A DNA stretch of 22,327 bases from positions 309 to 22,635 of the forward strand of contig DCAF01000019.1 of NCBI GenBank assembly GCA_002311915.1, written 5' to 3'. This stretch comes from Sulfurovum sp. UBA1140 (GTDB taxonomy: Bacteria > Campylobacterota > Campylobacteria > Campylobacterales > Sulfurovaceae). Under the pieces are notes generated by a model. The model worked only from the letters and a program-made list of their open reading frames with translations. It did no database searches and had not been told where the DNA came from. This document shows, piece after piece, positions 5,783-15,061 of this stretch. Made by a program: the position numbers and the translations under genes. Numbering within the stretch: position 1 is the first letter of the stretch; every line of letters begins with the position of its first letter.

Positions 5783-7681
5783 CTATTCAATTCCATGCTT
5801 TTTATTGTATGCACGTATCTTTCTAACATAAGCATCTCGTTTTCTTTTACGCATTTTTTCTCTACTTTTTAAATGCTCTTTGGCTAAGACCTCATCCACA
5901 ACAAGGTAATTAAATTTAACCAATTTATCCACCAATTTATAAAAGGTAGGGGCAGCCGTTTGCGAAGCAAAATAGACTTTTTTAGGTTTAATTACCAACA
6001 CCCCAAGGGTGTATTTATGCCCAAACTTATCATTTGCAAAACCGTAAAAACTACTGTGATACTCTTCGATATACTGCCCTTTATACGCAATATGTGCTGT
6101 TCCTGTTTTACCCCCCACCTCTAGTCCATCATACTGTGCAGCTGTTCCTGTTCCTCGTTCAACAACCTCTTTTAAAATAGCATTAACCTTTTGAGCCGTT
6201 TGGGCAGAACAGGCTTGAAGAGAGGGAGTCTCTACATTACTATTATAGACTCTGTTGTGTTTATCAGAAAGATGGTTAACAATCTGTGGGGTCATGGCAA
6301 TACCATCGTTATTAAATGCCCCATAGGCTTTAACTAGTTGCATCAAGTTTGTAAACATACCATAACCGTACGCACTGTTTCCACTATAGGTAGGATACTC
6401 TAATAGATACGGGGCTTGAATACGACCCTCTAACTCTTTAGAGAGGTCAATGCCACTTCGTTGAGCCAATCCAAAATTACGCAAACCATCATAAAACTCT
6501 TTACCCGAGAGTCTCCATGCAATTTTAGCAATACCAATATTTGAAGAGTGAACAATAATACCACGAGGGGTTAATGCTTTAAAATAGTCATCATCGGTAA
6601 TCGTATACTTCTCGTTTACTCGATGTTTCCCTCCCAATTTAATTTTTTCTTGTAGACTCACTTTATTGTTCTCTAATGCAATTGCCAATGTTAAAGGCTT
6701 AATCACTGATCCTGGTTCATACAGATACTCTGAGAAGTTAGGATTTAACAATTTAACATCTTTTTGACGAATACGGTTGGGGTTAAAACGCTCTGATGTT
6801 GCTAAAGCAACCACCTTTCCTGTCGTTGACTCCATAACTGCCACTAAAATCTCTTCGGCTCCAATCTGCTCTTTCATCTCATCAAGCACATCTTCGACAC
6901 TTTTTTGTAAACCTAAAGCGATATTTAAATGTAAATTCATTCCATCCACACGCCGAACAATTTTACTTTTTCCTGTTCTAATTACGGTTCCTAGAACATC
7001 CCGTTTACCCTTAATTAATCCACTCTTTTCTGGCAATAAATAAGCGTTATAGGCCTTCTCTAATCCTTTAATCGACACAAGTGATTTATAACCGTCACGC
7101 TCTTTGGTCTGAACATAACCCACCGCAGGTGTTAACAGCTCTTTATGAGGAAAATGACGGCTCTCGTTATCGGCAATAATATCCAATCCCAATACCAAAT
7201 GGGGTTTACTGCTGTTGAGTGGTCGAAACACCTTCATTTTACTCATCTTATAACCCAATGATTTTAAATCACTTGCCAAACGAACATCAATATCTTTACA
7301 CAACACAATACGTCCATAAATACGTTTGCCCTCTTTATTAAGAAACCGACGAGCAATATCCTCTTTGGGAATATTGCTATAGATACTAAACAGATTAATA
7401 AACAGATCTTTTTTCTTGGGGTCAATACTTCGGGTATTCACCTCAGCTCGATAGTGCTTTTGACTGTAGCTTATGGCATACCCATCTGCCGAAATAATTT
7501 TTCCACGAATTGCTTTGTTTTCTATCGTTGAAAACCTCTCATTTGTAGAGCGACCACTATTAATGGTTAAAGCCACATTAATAAGAAAAACAGAGAGTAA
7601 AAATGCAATAATAAGAAAGATGCCAAGCAGTATACTACTTCGATCCCTTATAATTCTATTTTCTGAGAACGCTTCTTCCAT
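5783..7681 (-). CDS. Penicillin-binding protein 2 / FtsI-type transpeptidase
   Basis: A 632-residue class B PBP that cross-links septal or lateral-wall peptidoglycan in the periplasm. It has a short cytoplasmic N-terminus, one membrane anchor at about 15-40, a PBP dimerisation domain (about 55-220) and a transpeptidase domain with S325-V-I-K328 (active-site serine S325), S379-S-N381 and K525-T-G527. The C-terminal 35 residues are strongly basic (K/R-rich), which is unusual. The start is supported by AGGGA about 7 nt upstream. It is divergent from ftsW across a 133-bp gap and probably works with it as a SEDS-PBP pair; that, with its class, makes FtsI more likely than a RodA-linked MrdA. The truncated ATPase follows it directly. 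Confidence 0.92.
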   Translation of the reverse strand: MEEAFSENRIIRDRSSILLGIFLIIAFLLSVFLINVALTINSGRSTNERFSTIENKAIRGKIISADGYAISYSQKHYRAEVNTRSIDPKKKDLFINLFSIYSNIPKEDIARRFLNKEGKRIYGRIVLCKDIDVRLASDLKSLGYKMSKMKVFRPLNSSKPHLVLGLDIIADNESRHFPHKELLTPAVGYVQTKERDGYKSLVSIKGLEKAYNAYLLPEKSGLIKGKRDVLGTVIRTGKSKIVRRVDGMNLHLNIALGLQKSVEDVLDEMKEQIGAEEILVAVMESTTGKVVALATSERFNPNRIRQKDVKLLNPNFSEYLYEPGSVIKPLTLAIALENNKVSLQEKIKLGGKHRVNEKYTITDDDYFKALTPRGIIVHSSNIGIAKIAWRLSGKEFYDGLRNFGLAQRSGIDLSKELEGRIQAPYLLEYPTYSGNSAYGYGMFTNLMQLVKAYGAFNNDGIAMTPQIVNHLSDKHNRVYNSNVETPSLQACSAQTAQKVNAILKEVVERGTGTAAQYDGLEVGGKTGTAHIAYKGQYIEEYHSSFYGFANDKFGHKYTLGVLVIKPKKVYFASQTAAPTFYKLVDKLVKFNYLVVDEVLAKEHLKSREKMRKRKRDAYVRKIRAYNKKHGIE

Positions 7682-7722
7682 ACTATCCCTATTAATTCAA
7701 TATTATCAGATATAATTTAACC

Positions 7723-7728
7723 ATTATA
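7723..7728 (-). promoter_or_regulatory. Probable -10 box for the PBP2/FtsI gene
   Basis: Minus-strand TATAAT about 42 nt before the start codon at 7681, in the AT-rich divergent gap 7682-7814. No clear -35 box. Confidence 0.4.
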
Positions 7729-7767
7729 TAGTGGCATTATTTTACTATTATTTACAAAAGTTTTTGA

Positions 7768-7773
7768 TAAAAT
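7768..7773 (+). promoter_or_regulatory. Probable -10 box for ftsW-murG
   Basis: TAAAAT after a TTTTTGA run, 41 nt before the ATG at 7815. A second TATAAT lies further upstream at 7711-7716. The ftsW start has only a weak purine stretch (AAAGAAAA) as ribosome binding site. Confidence 0.4.
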
Positions 7774-7814
7774 ATCACAAAAGTAATACTAAAAATTAAA
7801 AAAGAAAATAAACT

Positions 7815-8948
7815 ATGATTGATAAACCTCTTTTTGCCACCACTGTTCTGCTTCTTGTCATTGGACTGATAATGAGTTACTCTCTCTCTACCTTTGCCGT
7901 TATTCAACATGGCTTAACCGACACACATTTTTTTATACGTCAACTCATCGCCGTTATCATTGGTATATTCTTAATGATTTCGCTCTCTAAGCTTGATCCT
8001 GACCGATGGTTTAAACCCATTGGCACAGCACTTTTTTTAATCTTTCTTATTGTGCTGTTGTCCATGCCTCTTCTTTCAGAAAACTTGGTACGTAGCGTGG
8101 GGGGAGCCAAACGTTGGATTAATCTGGGGTCGGTCTCGATTACCCCTGTTGAGTTTTACAAAATTGGATTTATTATGTTTATCTCATGGAGTCTGGTACG
8201 CACAAGGCTTCCCAAAGGTAAAATATCTTTAGGCGAAGAGATTAAAACCTTTATTCCCTATATTATTATTCTATTTATCAGTAGCCTTCTCATCGCTGTT
8301 TTTCAAAAAGATTTGGGTCAAACGGTAGTAATTTCAGCCACACTGCTGGTTCTTTTTTTGTTGGTTGGAAGCAGTTTTCGTTTTTTCTCAATGCTTTTTG
8401 CTATAGGAATTGCAGGGTTTGTACTGCTTATTATTACCCAACCCCACCGACTCAAACGAATTCAAGAGTGGTTTCTTTCGTTTGATAATGAATCCAACCG
8501 ATTAGAGACCTACCAAATTAGTAACTCGCTCGATGCCATTAGCCATGGGGGATTTTGGGGGCAAGGCATTGGTAATGGGCAATATAAACTGGGGTTTCTT
8601 TCCGAAGTACATACCGATTTTGTCCTCTCGGGAATGATGGAAGAGCTGGGATTTATCTCGATATTGGTGGTGGTTTTTGCCATGCTTTTTATTATTTTTC
8701 GTATTTTTAAAATTGCAGGTAAGGTCGAAAACCCTGTCTACTATCTGTTTTGTGTGGGGGTGGGTCTGCTACTTGCATTCTCGTTTCTAATCAACAGCTT
8801 AGGTATTTCAGGGATTACCCCCATCAAAGGTATTGCCGTTCCCTTCTTAAGTTACGGAGGTTCACAAATTATTGCTTCGTCGCTTAGTATAGGATTGGTT
8901 TTAATGATTTCTAAAAAAATTACTAATAGAAAAAAGGATAACCAATGA
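7815..8948 (+). CDS. ftsW: SEDS peptidoglycan polymerase FtsW
   Basis: A 377-residue polytopic membrane protein with about ten helices, of the SEDS family that polymerises lipid II into glycan strands at the septum. Motifs seen: G-G-A-K-R-W-I at 96-102, Q-K-D-L-G-Q at 164-169 with the conserved aspartate D166, T-D-F with S..E-E-L-G at 267-279, and P-F-L-S-Y-G-G-S at 343-350. FtsW rather than RodA is favoured because murG follows, overlapping by 4 nt (ATGA), as in cell-division clusters. Divergent from the PBP2/FtsI gene, its likely transpeptidase partner. Confidence 0.92.
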   Translation: MIDKPLFATTVLLLVIGLIMSYSLSTFAVIQHGLTDTHFFIRQLIAVIIGIFLMISLSKLDPDRWFKPIGTALFLIFLIVLLSMPLLSENLVRSVGGAKRWINLGSVSITPVEFYKIGFIMFISWSLVRTRLPKGKISLGEEIKTFIPYIIILFISSLLIAVFQKDLGQTVVISATLLVLFLLVGSSFRFFSMLFAIGIAGFVLLIITQPHRLKRIQEWFLSFDNESNRLETYQISNSLDAISHGGFWGQGIGNGQYKLGFLSEVHTDFVLSGMMEELGFISILVVVFAMLFIIFRIFKIAGKVENPVYYLFCVGVGLLLAFSFLINSLGISGITPIKGIAVPFLSYGGSQIIASSLSIGLVLMISKKITNRKKDNQ

Positions 8949-9955
8949 GTATTGTCATGACAGGTGGCGGCACAGGTGGTCACCTCACCATTATAAAAGC
9001 CGTTAAAGAAGAGCTTCAAGAAGAAACCCTTATCTACATAGGGTCAACCAAAGGGCAAGATAGAGCATGGTTTCAACAAGATAAACAGTTCAAATCAACC
9101 CATTTTTTAGAGACCCAAGGGGTGGTGAATCAAGGATTATTAGGAAAATTTAAATCTGTTTTCATGTTAATAAAAGCCACCATTAAAGCCCGTAAAATAC
9201 TCAAAGAAACCCAAGCCAAAGTGGTTTTTTGTGTGGGTGGGTTCTCGGCAGCTCCGACCTCTTTTGCAGCCAAAATGCTAAAAATTCCCCTTGTTATACA
9301 TGAACAAAATGCAGCGATAGGGTCATTGAACAATCTTTTACGCTCTCATGCCAAAGCCTTTATCTCATCATATGAAGAGGATAGTCCCATTCATGCCTAT
9401 CCCATTAAAAAAGAGTTTTTTGAAAAATCTCATATTCGTGGGAAAATTAAAACCATTATCTTTTTAGGAGGGTCCCAAGGAGCCATGGCAATCAATACCC
9501 TTGCGATGGAACTTGCCCCCACACTCAAAGAGAAAAACATCAAAATCATTCATCAAGCAGGAGAGAGAAACATTAAAGAGATAGAACAGTGGTACAGAGA
9601 TATTGGCATAGAAGCCACCGTTTTTGGATTTACCACCAAACTCTCTAACTACATGCAACAAGCAGATTTTGCCATTGCCCGTGCAGGAGCATCTACCCTG
9701 TGGGAACTCTCTGCCATTGCTTGTCCTGCCCTATATATCCCCTATCCTTACGCAGCAGGTGACCACCAATACCACAATGCCAAATTTTTAGAAGAGCAAA
9801 ACGTGGCGTGGATTATGCGAGAAGAGGAGATAGATAACGATAAAATTATCGCCCTGTTGGATGAAAATATGGAACAAAGAAGCACCAAACTCCAAGCAAT
9901 GATAGAGCAGAATGGTGCATTACAAATAGCCCAACTGCTTAAAGAGTACGCGTAG
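8945..9955 (+). CDS. murG: MurG, lipid II-forming GlcNAc transferase
   Basis: A 336-residue peripheral membrane GT-B enzyme that transfers GlcNAc from UDP-GlcNAc to lipid I, forming lipid II. Seen: the glycine-rich G-G-G-T-G-G-H at 7-13, H-E-Q-N at 119-122, G-G-S-Q-G-A at 175-180, and the UDP-GlcNAc site R-A-G-A-S at 246-250 with the loop ending G-D-H-Q-Y-H-N-A around 272-279. Slightly shorter than E. coli MurG (355). In the first loop it has H-L-T-I where many homologues have H-I/V-x-P. It overlaps the end of ftsW by 4 nt and is followed after 4 nt by the L,D-transpeptidase-like gene, so all three are probably one transcript. Confidence 0.95.
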   Translation: MSIVMTGGGTGGHLTIIKAVKEELQEETLIYIGSTKGQDRAWFQQDKQFKSTHFLETQGVVNQGLLGKFKSVFMLIKATIKARKILKETQAKVVFCVGGFSAAPTSFAAKMLKIPLVIHEQNAAIGSLNNLLRSHAKAFISSYEEDSPIHAYPIKKEFFEKSHIRGKIKTIIFLGGSQGAMAINTLAMELAPTLKEKNIKIIHQAGERNIKEIEQWYRDIGIEATVFGFTTKLSNYMQQADFAIARAGASTLWELSAIACPALYIPYPYAAGDHQYHNAKFLEEQNVAWIMREEEIDNDKIIALLDENMEQRSTKLQAMIEQNGALQIAQLLKEYA

Positions 9956-9959
9956 TATT

Positions 9960-10748
9960 ATGAAATCATTCATCCAAAGTTTTATCGTGCTTATTTTTCT
10001 GTTAACGGTAATTGGCACACTTTTTCTGCTATTGGGTCGAAGTATCTGGTACCCCTATTATGAAAAGTGTTTTATTCAAAAAGATGTTGAACCCATAGAC
10101 TGTAAACCTAAATATATTCAAAAAAATCTTCTGCCCATTCCCCCTGTTGTAACCATGAATATCATACAACCCAAAGAGATACTCTCATCAGAGCAACGCC
10201 TAAAACGTTTACTTGCCGAAAGTAACTTTGTCTTCTACCCCAAAAAGCTTACCCTTATTGGCATGAAAAATGAACAACTTTTAGAAGTATGGGGGGAGCT
10301 TAACCACCAGTGGGTTCTACTTCAAACCTATCCATTTACTGCTTTTTCGGGCAAACTAGGACCCAAATTCAAAGAGGGAGACCGACAAATTCCTGAAGGT
10401 ATTTACAAAATATCTTACCTTAACCCCAACAGTAAATACCATCTTTCAATGCGGGTCAACTACCCCAATGCTTTTGATAAAAAAATGGCAAAAAAAGAGC
10501 AACGAACCAACCTAGGAGGAGATGTTATGATACACGGTAAAGATGTTACCATCGGATGTATCCCCATTGGAGACAACCAAATAGAAGAGCTTTATACCCT
10601 TGCTGAAAAGGTAGGGATTGACAACATAAAAGTCATTTTAGCCCCTGTCGATTTTAGAACCACTCAAGTCACCATAAAAAATGACAAATACCCATGGTTA
10701 GCAGGGCTTTATGCCCGAATTGGAGATGAGATGCGGGTGTATCGGTAA
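9960..10748 (+). CDS. L,D-transpeptidase (YkuD/YafK-type) domain protein
   Basis: A 262-residue protein with an uncleaved N-terminal membrane anchor (about 8-28) and a periplasmic YkuD-type catalytic domain at about 90-235. The active-site signature is seen as M-I-H192-G-K-D-V-T-I-G-C200-I-P, where C200 is the nucleophile and H192 its partner. The family makes 3-3 cross-links, attaches or removes lipoproteins from peptidoglycan (DpaA/YafK), or trims stem peptides (Csd6/Pgp2 in Campylobacterota); which applies here is open. Four nt separate it from murG, so it probably shares that transcript. The ribosome binding site is weak (AAAGAGTA), consistent with coupling. A promoter for alaS follows. 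Confidence 0.82.
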   Translation: MKSFIQSFIVLIFLLTVIGTLFLLLGRSIWYPYYEKCFIQKDVEPIDCKPKYIQKNLLPIPPVVTMNIIQPKEILSSEQRLKRLLAESNFVFYPKKLTLIGMKNEQLLEVWGELNHQWVLLQTYPFTAFSGKLGPKFKEGDRQIPEGIYKISYLNPNSKYHLSMRVNYPNAFDKKMAKKEQRTNLGGDVMIHGKDVTIGCIPIGDNQIEELYTLAEKVGIDNIKVILAPVDFRTTQVTIKNDKYPWLAGLYARIGDEMRVYR

Positions 10749-10796
10749 ACAATCAAGATAGAGATTAAAAAAATATCTATTTAACCACATTTTAGG

Positions 10797-10802
10797 TAAA
10801 AT
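10797..10802 (+). promoter_or_regulatory. Probable -10 box for alaS-maf operon
   Basis: GGTAAAAT, 28 nt upstream of the alaS ATG at 10831, in the 82-bp gap after the L,D-transpeptidase-like gene. AGGG lies about 6 nt before the start codon. Confidence 0.4.
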
Positions 10803-10830
10803 ACCCACAATTAACAACACAGGGTTTACC

Positions 10831-13398
10831 ATGAATATCAGACAAGAGTTTCTAGACTATTTTCAGAGCAAAGGACATGAGCTTATTCCAAGTTCTCCTT
10901 TGGTTCCAGACGATGCAACACTAATGTTTACCAACGCTGGTATGGTTCAATTTAAAAATATCTTTACGGGTGATGCACCTATCCCTGCTACACCTCGTGC
11001 CACCTCTTCTCAAACTTGTTTACGAGCAGGTGGGAAGCATAATGACCTTGACAATGTAGGTTATACAGCACGACACCATACGCTTTTTGAGATGTTGGGG
11101 AACTTCTCGTTTGCTGATTACTTTAAAGAAGAAGCCATCGCTTATGCTTGGGAGTTTTTGACTGATAAAAAGTACCTAAACCTACCCATTGAAAAGCTTT
11201 GGGTTACCGTACATGATAGTGATGATGAGGCCGAAGAGATGTGGAAAAAACATATCTCGGCTGAACGTATTCTCCGTTTTGGTGATGCTGACAATTTTTG
11301 GCAGATGGGCGACATTGGACCTTGTGGACCTTGTAGCGAAATCTTTTATGATCAAGGAGCCGAACACTTTAACAGTGAAGAGGACAAAATGGGGGGCGAA
11401 GGTGACCGTTTTTTAGAAATTTGGAACTTGGTCTTTATGCAGTATTTCCGTGATGAATCAGGTACACTAAACCCATTATCCAAACCAAGTATCGACACAG
11501 GTATGGGGCTAGAGCGAGTCGTGGCAATAAAAGAGGGTGTGACCAACAACTACCACTCTACACTATTTATGCCATTCCTTGATAAAATTGGTGAATTGGT
11601 AGGTACAAAATATAACTATGATGCAGACAATAGTGCCAGTTACCGTGTTATTGCTGACCATCTGCGTTCATGCTCTTTCCTTTTGGCTCAAGGGGTCAAC
11701 TTTGACAAAGAGGGGCGTGGATATGTGCTTCGACGGATTATGCGTCGTGCCATTCGTCATGGTTATCTACTAGGACTACGAAAACCGTTTATGTATAAAT
11801 TGGTGGATACTTTGGTTAATGTTATGGGTGAACAGTATGATTATTTGGGGAGTAAAGCAGAAGCAATTAAGACCTCTATGAAACTCGAAGAGGAGCGTTT
11901 TTTTGATACCATTGAAGCAGGAATCAAACTCTTTAATGAAGAGCTAAAAAATACGACCGACACTTTTAATGGTGAAGTAGCTTTCAAACTCTACGACACT
12001 TACGGTTTCCCTCTTGACCTTACAGAAGATATGTTGCGAGAGAAAAACATTGCTCTTGATACCGAAGCATTTAACAGAAAAATGGATGCCCAAAAAGCTC
12101 AATCTAAAGCAGGATGGAAAGGGACGGGTGACGCTGTTGCCACTGGTGACTTTAAAGCCTTAAAAGAAGCCTTTGGCGAAAATGAGTTTGTAGGTTATGA
12201 AACAACTTCATGTGAATCTACTGTTTTAGCCCTATTAAACGAAAACTTTAAACAGGTAGAGAGTATCAATGGCAAAGGTTGGGTTCTTTTAAGCTCTACC
12301 CCATTTTACGCAGAATCAGGTGGACAGAGAGGAGACAGTGGAACCATTAGCGTAGGTCGGGATGCCCTCATCCCGACAATCAAAGTCTATGACAGCAAAA
12401 AATTCTTAGATATGAACCTAAGTGAAATAGAAGGTACTCTAAAAGTATGTGACAAGGTAAAAGCCGTAGTAGATAACAGCCGTTCACAAATCGAAAAACA
12501 CCACTCGGCTACCCACCTACTCCACGCAGGACTTCGAGAACTCCTAGGAGAGCATATCTCTCAAGCAGGTTCACTAAACGACAACAGACGACTCCGTTTT
12601 GACTTCTCTCATCCACAGGCAATGAGCAGTAAAGAGATTAGCCAAATAGAAGCGTGGGTCAATGATAAAATCAACCGTAGCATTGCATGTGAAACCAAAG
12701 TAATGAGTGTAGATGAAGCAAAAAACTCAGGTGCCATGGCACTCTTTGGTGAAAAATATGGCAATGAAGTACGTGTGGTCAGCATTGGTGATGCCTCGAT
12801 TGAACTTTGTGGTGGAACCCATGTTAGCAATGCCTCTGAAATTGGTCTTTTTATGATTACCAAAGAGTCAGGAGTCTCTGCAGGAGTACGAAGAATTGAA
12901 GCGATTTGTGGAGAATCTGCCATTAATGAGGTTAATGCTCTTAGAAACGCTCTAAATGAGTTAAAAGTTGAACTTAAAAACCAAAATCCGATGGCAGGAG
13001 TAGCCAAGCTTAAAGAGCAGGTCAAAACACTCAAAAGCGAACTGCAAACGGCTTTAAACTCTACGAAGAAAGAGTTAACAGCTTCTGAAATTAATGGTGC
13101 AACCGTTATTGTTGATGAGGTCGAGACAGGAGATATTAAAGAGCTTATTGATGAAGCAAAAAACAACTACCCCAATCTTGCCATTATGCTGTTCCAAAAA
13201 AAGGGCAACAAGGTAATGATAGCGTGTGGTTCAAAAGAGACAAATATTAAAGCAGGTAACTGGATTAAAGCCATTGCTCCTATTTTAGGTGGTGGAGGTG
13301 GAGGTCGCCCTGACTTTGCCCAAGCTGGGGGGAAAGATGCATCCAAGATAGGCGAAGCAAAAGAGAAAGCATTGGCATATCTGCAAGAGAATCTATGA
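10831..13398 (+). CDS. alaS: Alanyl-tRNA synthetase
   Basis: An 855-residue class II aminoacyl-tRNA synthetase that charges tRNA-Ala. The catalytic domain begins M-N-I-R-Q-E-F-L-D-Y-F and contains T-N-A-G-M-V-Q-F near residue 35. The editing domain has the zinc motif H558-S-A-T-H562 together with C660 and H664 (C-G-G-T-H), which removes serine and glycine from mischarged tRNA. A coiled region (about 705-750) and the DHHA1 C-terminal domain with a run of six glycines (820-825) follow. Length is typical (about 850-875). It overlaps maf by 4 nt. Large antisense frames here are shadows of its codon pattern. Confidence 0.97.
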   Translation: MNIRQEFLDYFQSKGHELIPSSPLVPDDATLMFTNAGMVQFKNIFTGDAPIPATPRATSSQTCLRAGGKHNDLDNVGYTARHHTLFEMLGNFSFADYFKEEAIAYAWEFLTDKKYLNLPIEKLWVTVHDSDDEAEEMWKKHISAERILRFGDADNFWQMGDIGPCGPCSEIFYDQGAEHFNSEEDKMGGEGDRFLEIWNLVFMQYFRDESGTLNPLSKPSIDTGMGLERVVAIKEGVTNNYHSTLFMPFLDKIGELVGTKYNYDADNSASYRVIADHLRSCSFLLAQGVNFDKEGRGYVLRRIMRRAIRHGYLLGLRKPFMYKLVDTLVNVMGEQYDYLGSKAEAIKTSMKLEEERFFDTIEAGIKLFNEELKNTTDTFNGEVAFKLYDTYGFPLDLTEDMLREKNIALDTEAFNRKMDAQKAQSKAGWKGTGDAVATGDFKALKEAFGENEFVGYETTSCESTVLALLNENFKQVESINGKGWVLLSSTPFYAESGGQRGDSGTISVGRDALIPTIKVYDSKKFLDMNLSEIEGTLKVCDKVKAVVDNSRSQIEKHHSATHLLHAGLRELLGEHISQAGSLNDNRRLRFDFSHPQAMSSKEISQIEAWVNDKINRSIACETKVMSVDEAKNSGAMALFGEKYGNEVRVVSIGDASIELCGGTHVSNASEIGLFMITKESGVSAGVRRIEAICGESAINEVNALRNALNELKVELKNQNPMAGVAKLKEQVKTLKSELQTALNSTKKELTASEINGATVIVDEVETGDIKELIDEAKNNYPNLAIMLFQKKGNKVMIACGSKETNIKAGNWIKAIAPILGGGGGGRPDFAQAGGKDASKIGEAKEKALAYLQENL

Positions 13399-13946
13399 TT
13401 CATCTTGCCTCAAACTCACAATCAAGAGCATTATTGTTAAAAAAATTTAATATAGAGTTTATACAAAAAGCTCCAGAGTATGATGAAGAGCAGATTAAAA
13501 CCAAAATTGCCAAAGATTTTGTCTATATTGCAAGTCTTGGTAAACTGAAATCTGCCATTAAAACATTTGGGCTAGAGACTCCCCTACTCACGGCAGACAG
13601 TGTTATCGCTACAGCCGATGGAACTATTTTACGAAAACCCAAAAGCAAAGAAGATGCCAGACGCATACTTAACCTTCAGAGTGGCTCACAGATAGCCATT
13701 ATCTCGGCAATGCATTACAAAACAAAAACGCTTTATCTATCAGACATATCTGCCACTTACTATAATTTTGCATCTTTTGAAAAAGAGGATTTAGAAGCCT
13801 ATTTAGAGGGTGGTCTATGGCAAGGAAAAGCAGGAGGATGTATGGTTGAGGGGTTTTGTAAAAAATATATTAAATCAGTAGAGGGGTATGAGAGTACCGC
13901 AATGGGACTAAGTGTCGAGAAGTTATTACCTTGGATGGAGCAATAG
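13395..13946 (+). CDS. maf: Maf family nucleotide pyrophosphatase
   Basis: A 183-residue Maf/YhdE-type protein that hydrolyses non-canonical or modified nucleoside triphosphates to monophosphates; historically called a septum-formation inhibitor. Seen: A-S-N-S-Q-S-R at 5-11 (phosphate loop), the catalytic aspartate D68 in L-T-A-D-S, K-P-K-S at 81-84, and a G-x-A-G-G-C-M-V-E-G segment near 139-148. Normal family length is about 190-200. The ATG overlaps the alaS stop (ATGA). alaS, maf and a class A PBP gene are also neighbours in Campylobacter jejuni as I recall; here a BioF-like gene is placed between maf and the PBP. Confidence 0.92.
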   Translation: MIHLASNSQSRALLLKKFNIEFIQKAPEYDEEQIKTKIAKDFVYIASLGKLKSAIKTFGLETPLLTADSVIATADGTILRKPKSKEDARRILNLQSGSQIAIISAMHYKTKTLYLSDISATYYNFASFEKEDLEAYLEGGLWQGKAGGCMVEGFCKKYIKSVEGYESTAMGLSVEKLLPWMEQ

Positions 13947-13948
13947 AT

Positions 13949-15025
13949 ATGTACCAAAATGAATTAAAAGCACTAAAAAATGCAGGACGATTTAGAGAGA
14001 GAAAGCTGTTTGATAATAAGTTAATAGATTTTGCTTCTAATGACTACTTGGGTCTTGCCAATGATAAAAAGCAGTTTGATAAAGCCTATAATTTGGTAAA
14101 ACAGTACGATACCCATGCTCCAAAAGCCAGTATGTTGGTCAATGGCTATCACGAAGTGCATGAGGGATTTGAGCGAACCTTGGCAACCCTGAATGGATTT
14201 GAAAAAGGGATGGTGGTTGGCTCTGGATTTTTAGCCAATATGGCTCTGATTGAGTCGTTGGTTCGTAAAAAAGATATGCTTTTTATTGACGAAGATTATC
14301 ATGCCAGTGGCATGATGGCAACAGGGCTTTTGGGTGATAGAGTAGTAAAGTTTAAGCACAATGACCCTGCTGACTTAGAAGCAAAACTAAAACAGCATAC
14401 AATAGGGCGTAAAATTATTGCTGTAGAGGGCATCTACTCGATGTCAGGAAAACTCTGTGCCAAAGAAATTTTTGAATTGGCAGACAGATATGAGGCTCTG
14501 CTTATTGTTGATGAGGCACACAGTTCAGGGGTTATAGGAGAGACACTTTTAGGTATTTTTGAACACTACAGTATTAAACCACAAAACAATCACATTAAAA
14601 TGGGAACACTTGGCAAAGCTTATGGAAGCTACGGGGCATATATCTTGGCAAATACCGAGATCATTAGTTTTTTAGAGAACCGTGGAAAACCCATTATCTA
14701 CTCAACAGCTCCTTCGGTTTTTGATACTGCCTTGGCACTGGTAAATATTGTAGAGGTCTCGGACAACAGTGCCAAGTATTACAAAAAAATAAAAGAGCGT
14801 CAAGAGGTGGTCAAAAAAATAATGAATGTAGAGTTGGATGCACTTATTTTTACCCTGCCTGTTCCTGATAATAATCAAACAGTTAAACTGCAAAAGGCAC
14901 TTATGTTTCATGGCTATCTAATCGGTGCGATACGACAACCCACCGTAACCAAACCTATTTTACGAATTATTCCCCGAATTGGAAGCTCTAAAAAAGCATT
15001 AAAGTCACTACTTAATCACTTTTAG
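13949..15025 (+). CDS. BioF/KBL-type alpha-oxoamine synthase (PLP enzyme)
   Basis: A 358-residue fold-type I PLP enzyme of the alpha-oxoamine synthase family, which condenses an amino acid with an acyl-CoA or acyl-ACP. BioF makes 7-keto-8-aminopelargonate from alanine and pimeloyl thioester for biotin. Seen: N-D-Y-L-G-L near 31-36, D-Y-H-A-S with H118, the D188-E-A-H191 cofactor motif, and T-L-G-K223-A with the PLP lysine. It has A-Y-G-S-Y-G where most BioF have A-x-G-x-x-G-G, and is shorter than BioF of E. coli (384). The start at 13949 is preferred over 13931 because GGAG lies 10 nt upstream. No other bio gene is near, so substrate specificity is undetermined. Confidence 0.82.
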   Translation: MYQNELKALKNAGRFRERKLFDNKLIDFASNDYLGLANDKKQFDKAYNLVKQYDTHAPKASMLVNGYHEVHEGFERTLATLNGFEKGMVVGSGFLANMALIESLVRKKDMLFIDEDYHASGMMATGLLGDRVVKFKHNDPADLEAKLKQHTIGRKIIAVEGIYSMSGKLCAKEIFELADRYEALLIVDEAHSSGVIGETLLGIFEHYSIKPQNNHIKMGTLGKAYGSYGAYILANTEIISFLENRGKPIIYSTAPSVFDTALALVNIVEVSDNSAKYYKKIKERQEVVKKIMNVELDALIFTLPVPDNNQTVKLQKALMFHGYLIGAIRQPTVTKPILRIIPRIGSSKKALKSLLNHF

Positions 15026-15026
15026 A

Positions 15027-15032
15027 TATAAT
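15027..15032 (+). promoter_or_regulatory. Probable -10 box for the class A PBP gene
   Basis: GATATAATTAG right after the BioF-like stop codon, 30 nt before the ATG at 15062. AGGGA at about 15049-15053 gives the ribosome binding site. Confidence 0.45.
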
Positions 15033-15061
15033 TAGCAGATTTTTAAACAAGGGACACTTCA

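Noticed and set aside
12609..13166. 185-codon open frame on the minus strand, opposite alaS
   Set aside because: It is fully antisense to conserved alaS codons, is rich in Ser/Leu as expected from reverse-reading, has no ribosome binding site and matches no family I know.
13167..13403. 78-codon minus-strand frame over the alaS end
   Set aside because: Its proline run is simply the antisense of the alaS glycine run (820-825); it is a shadow.
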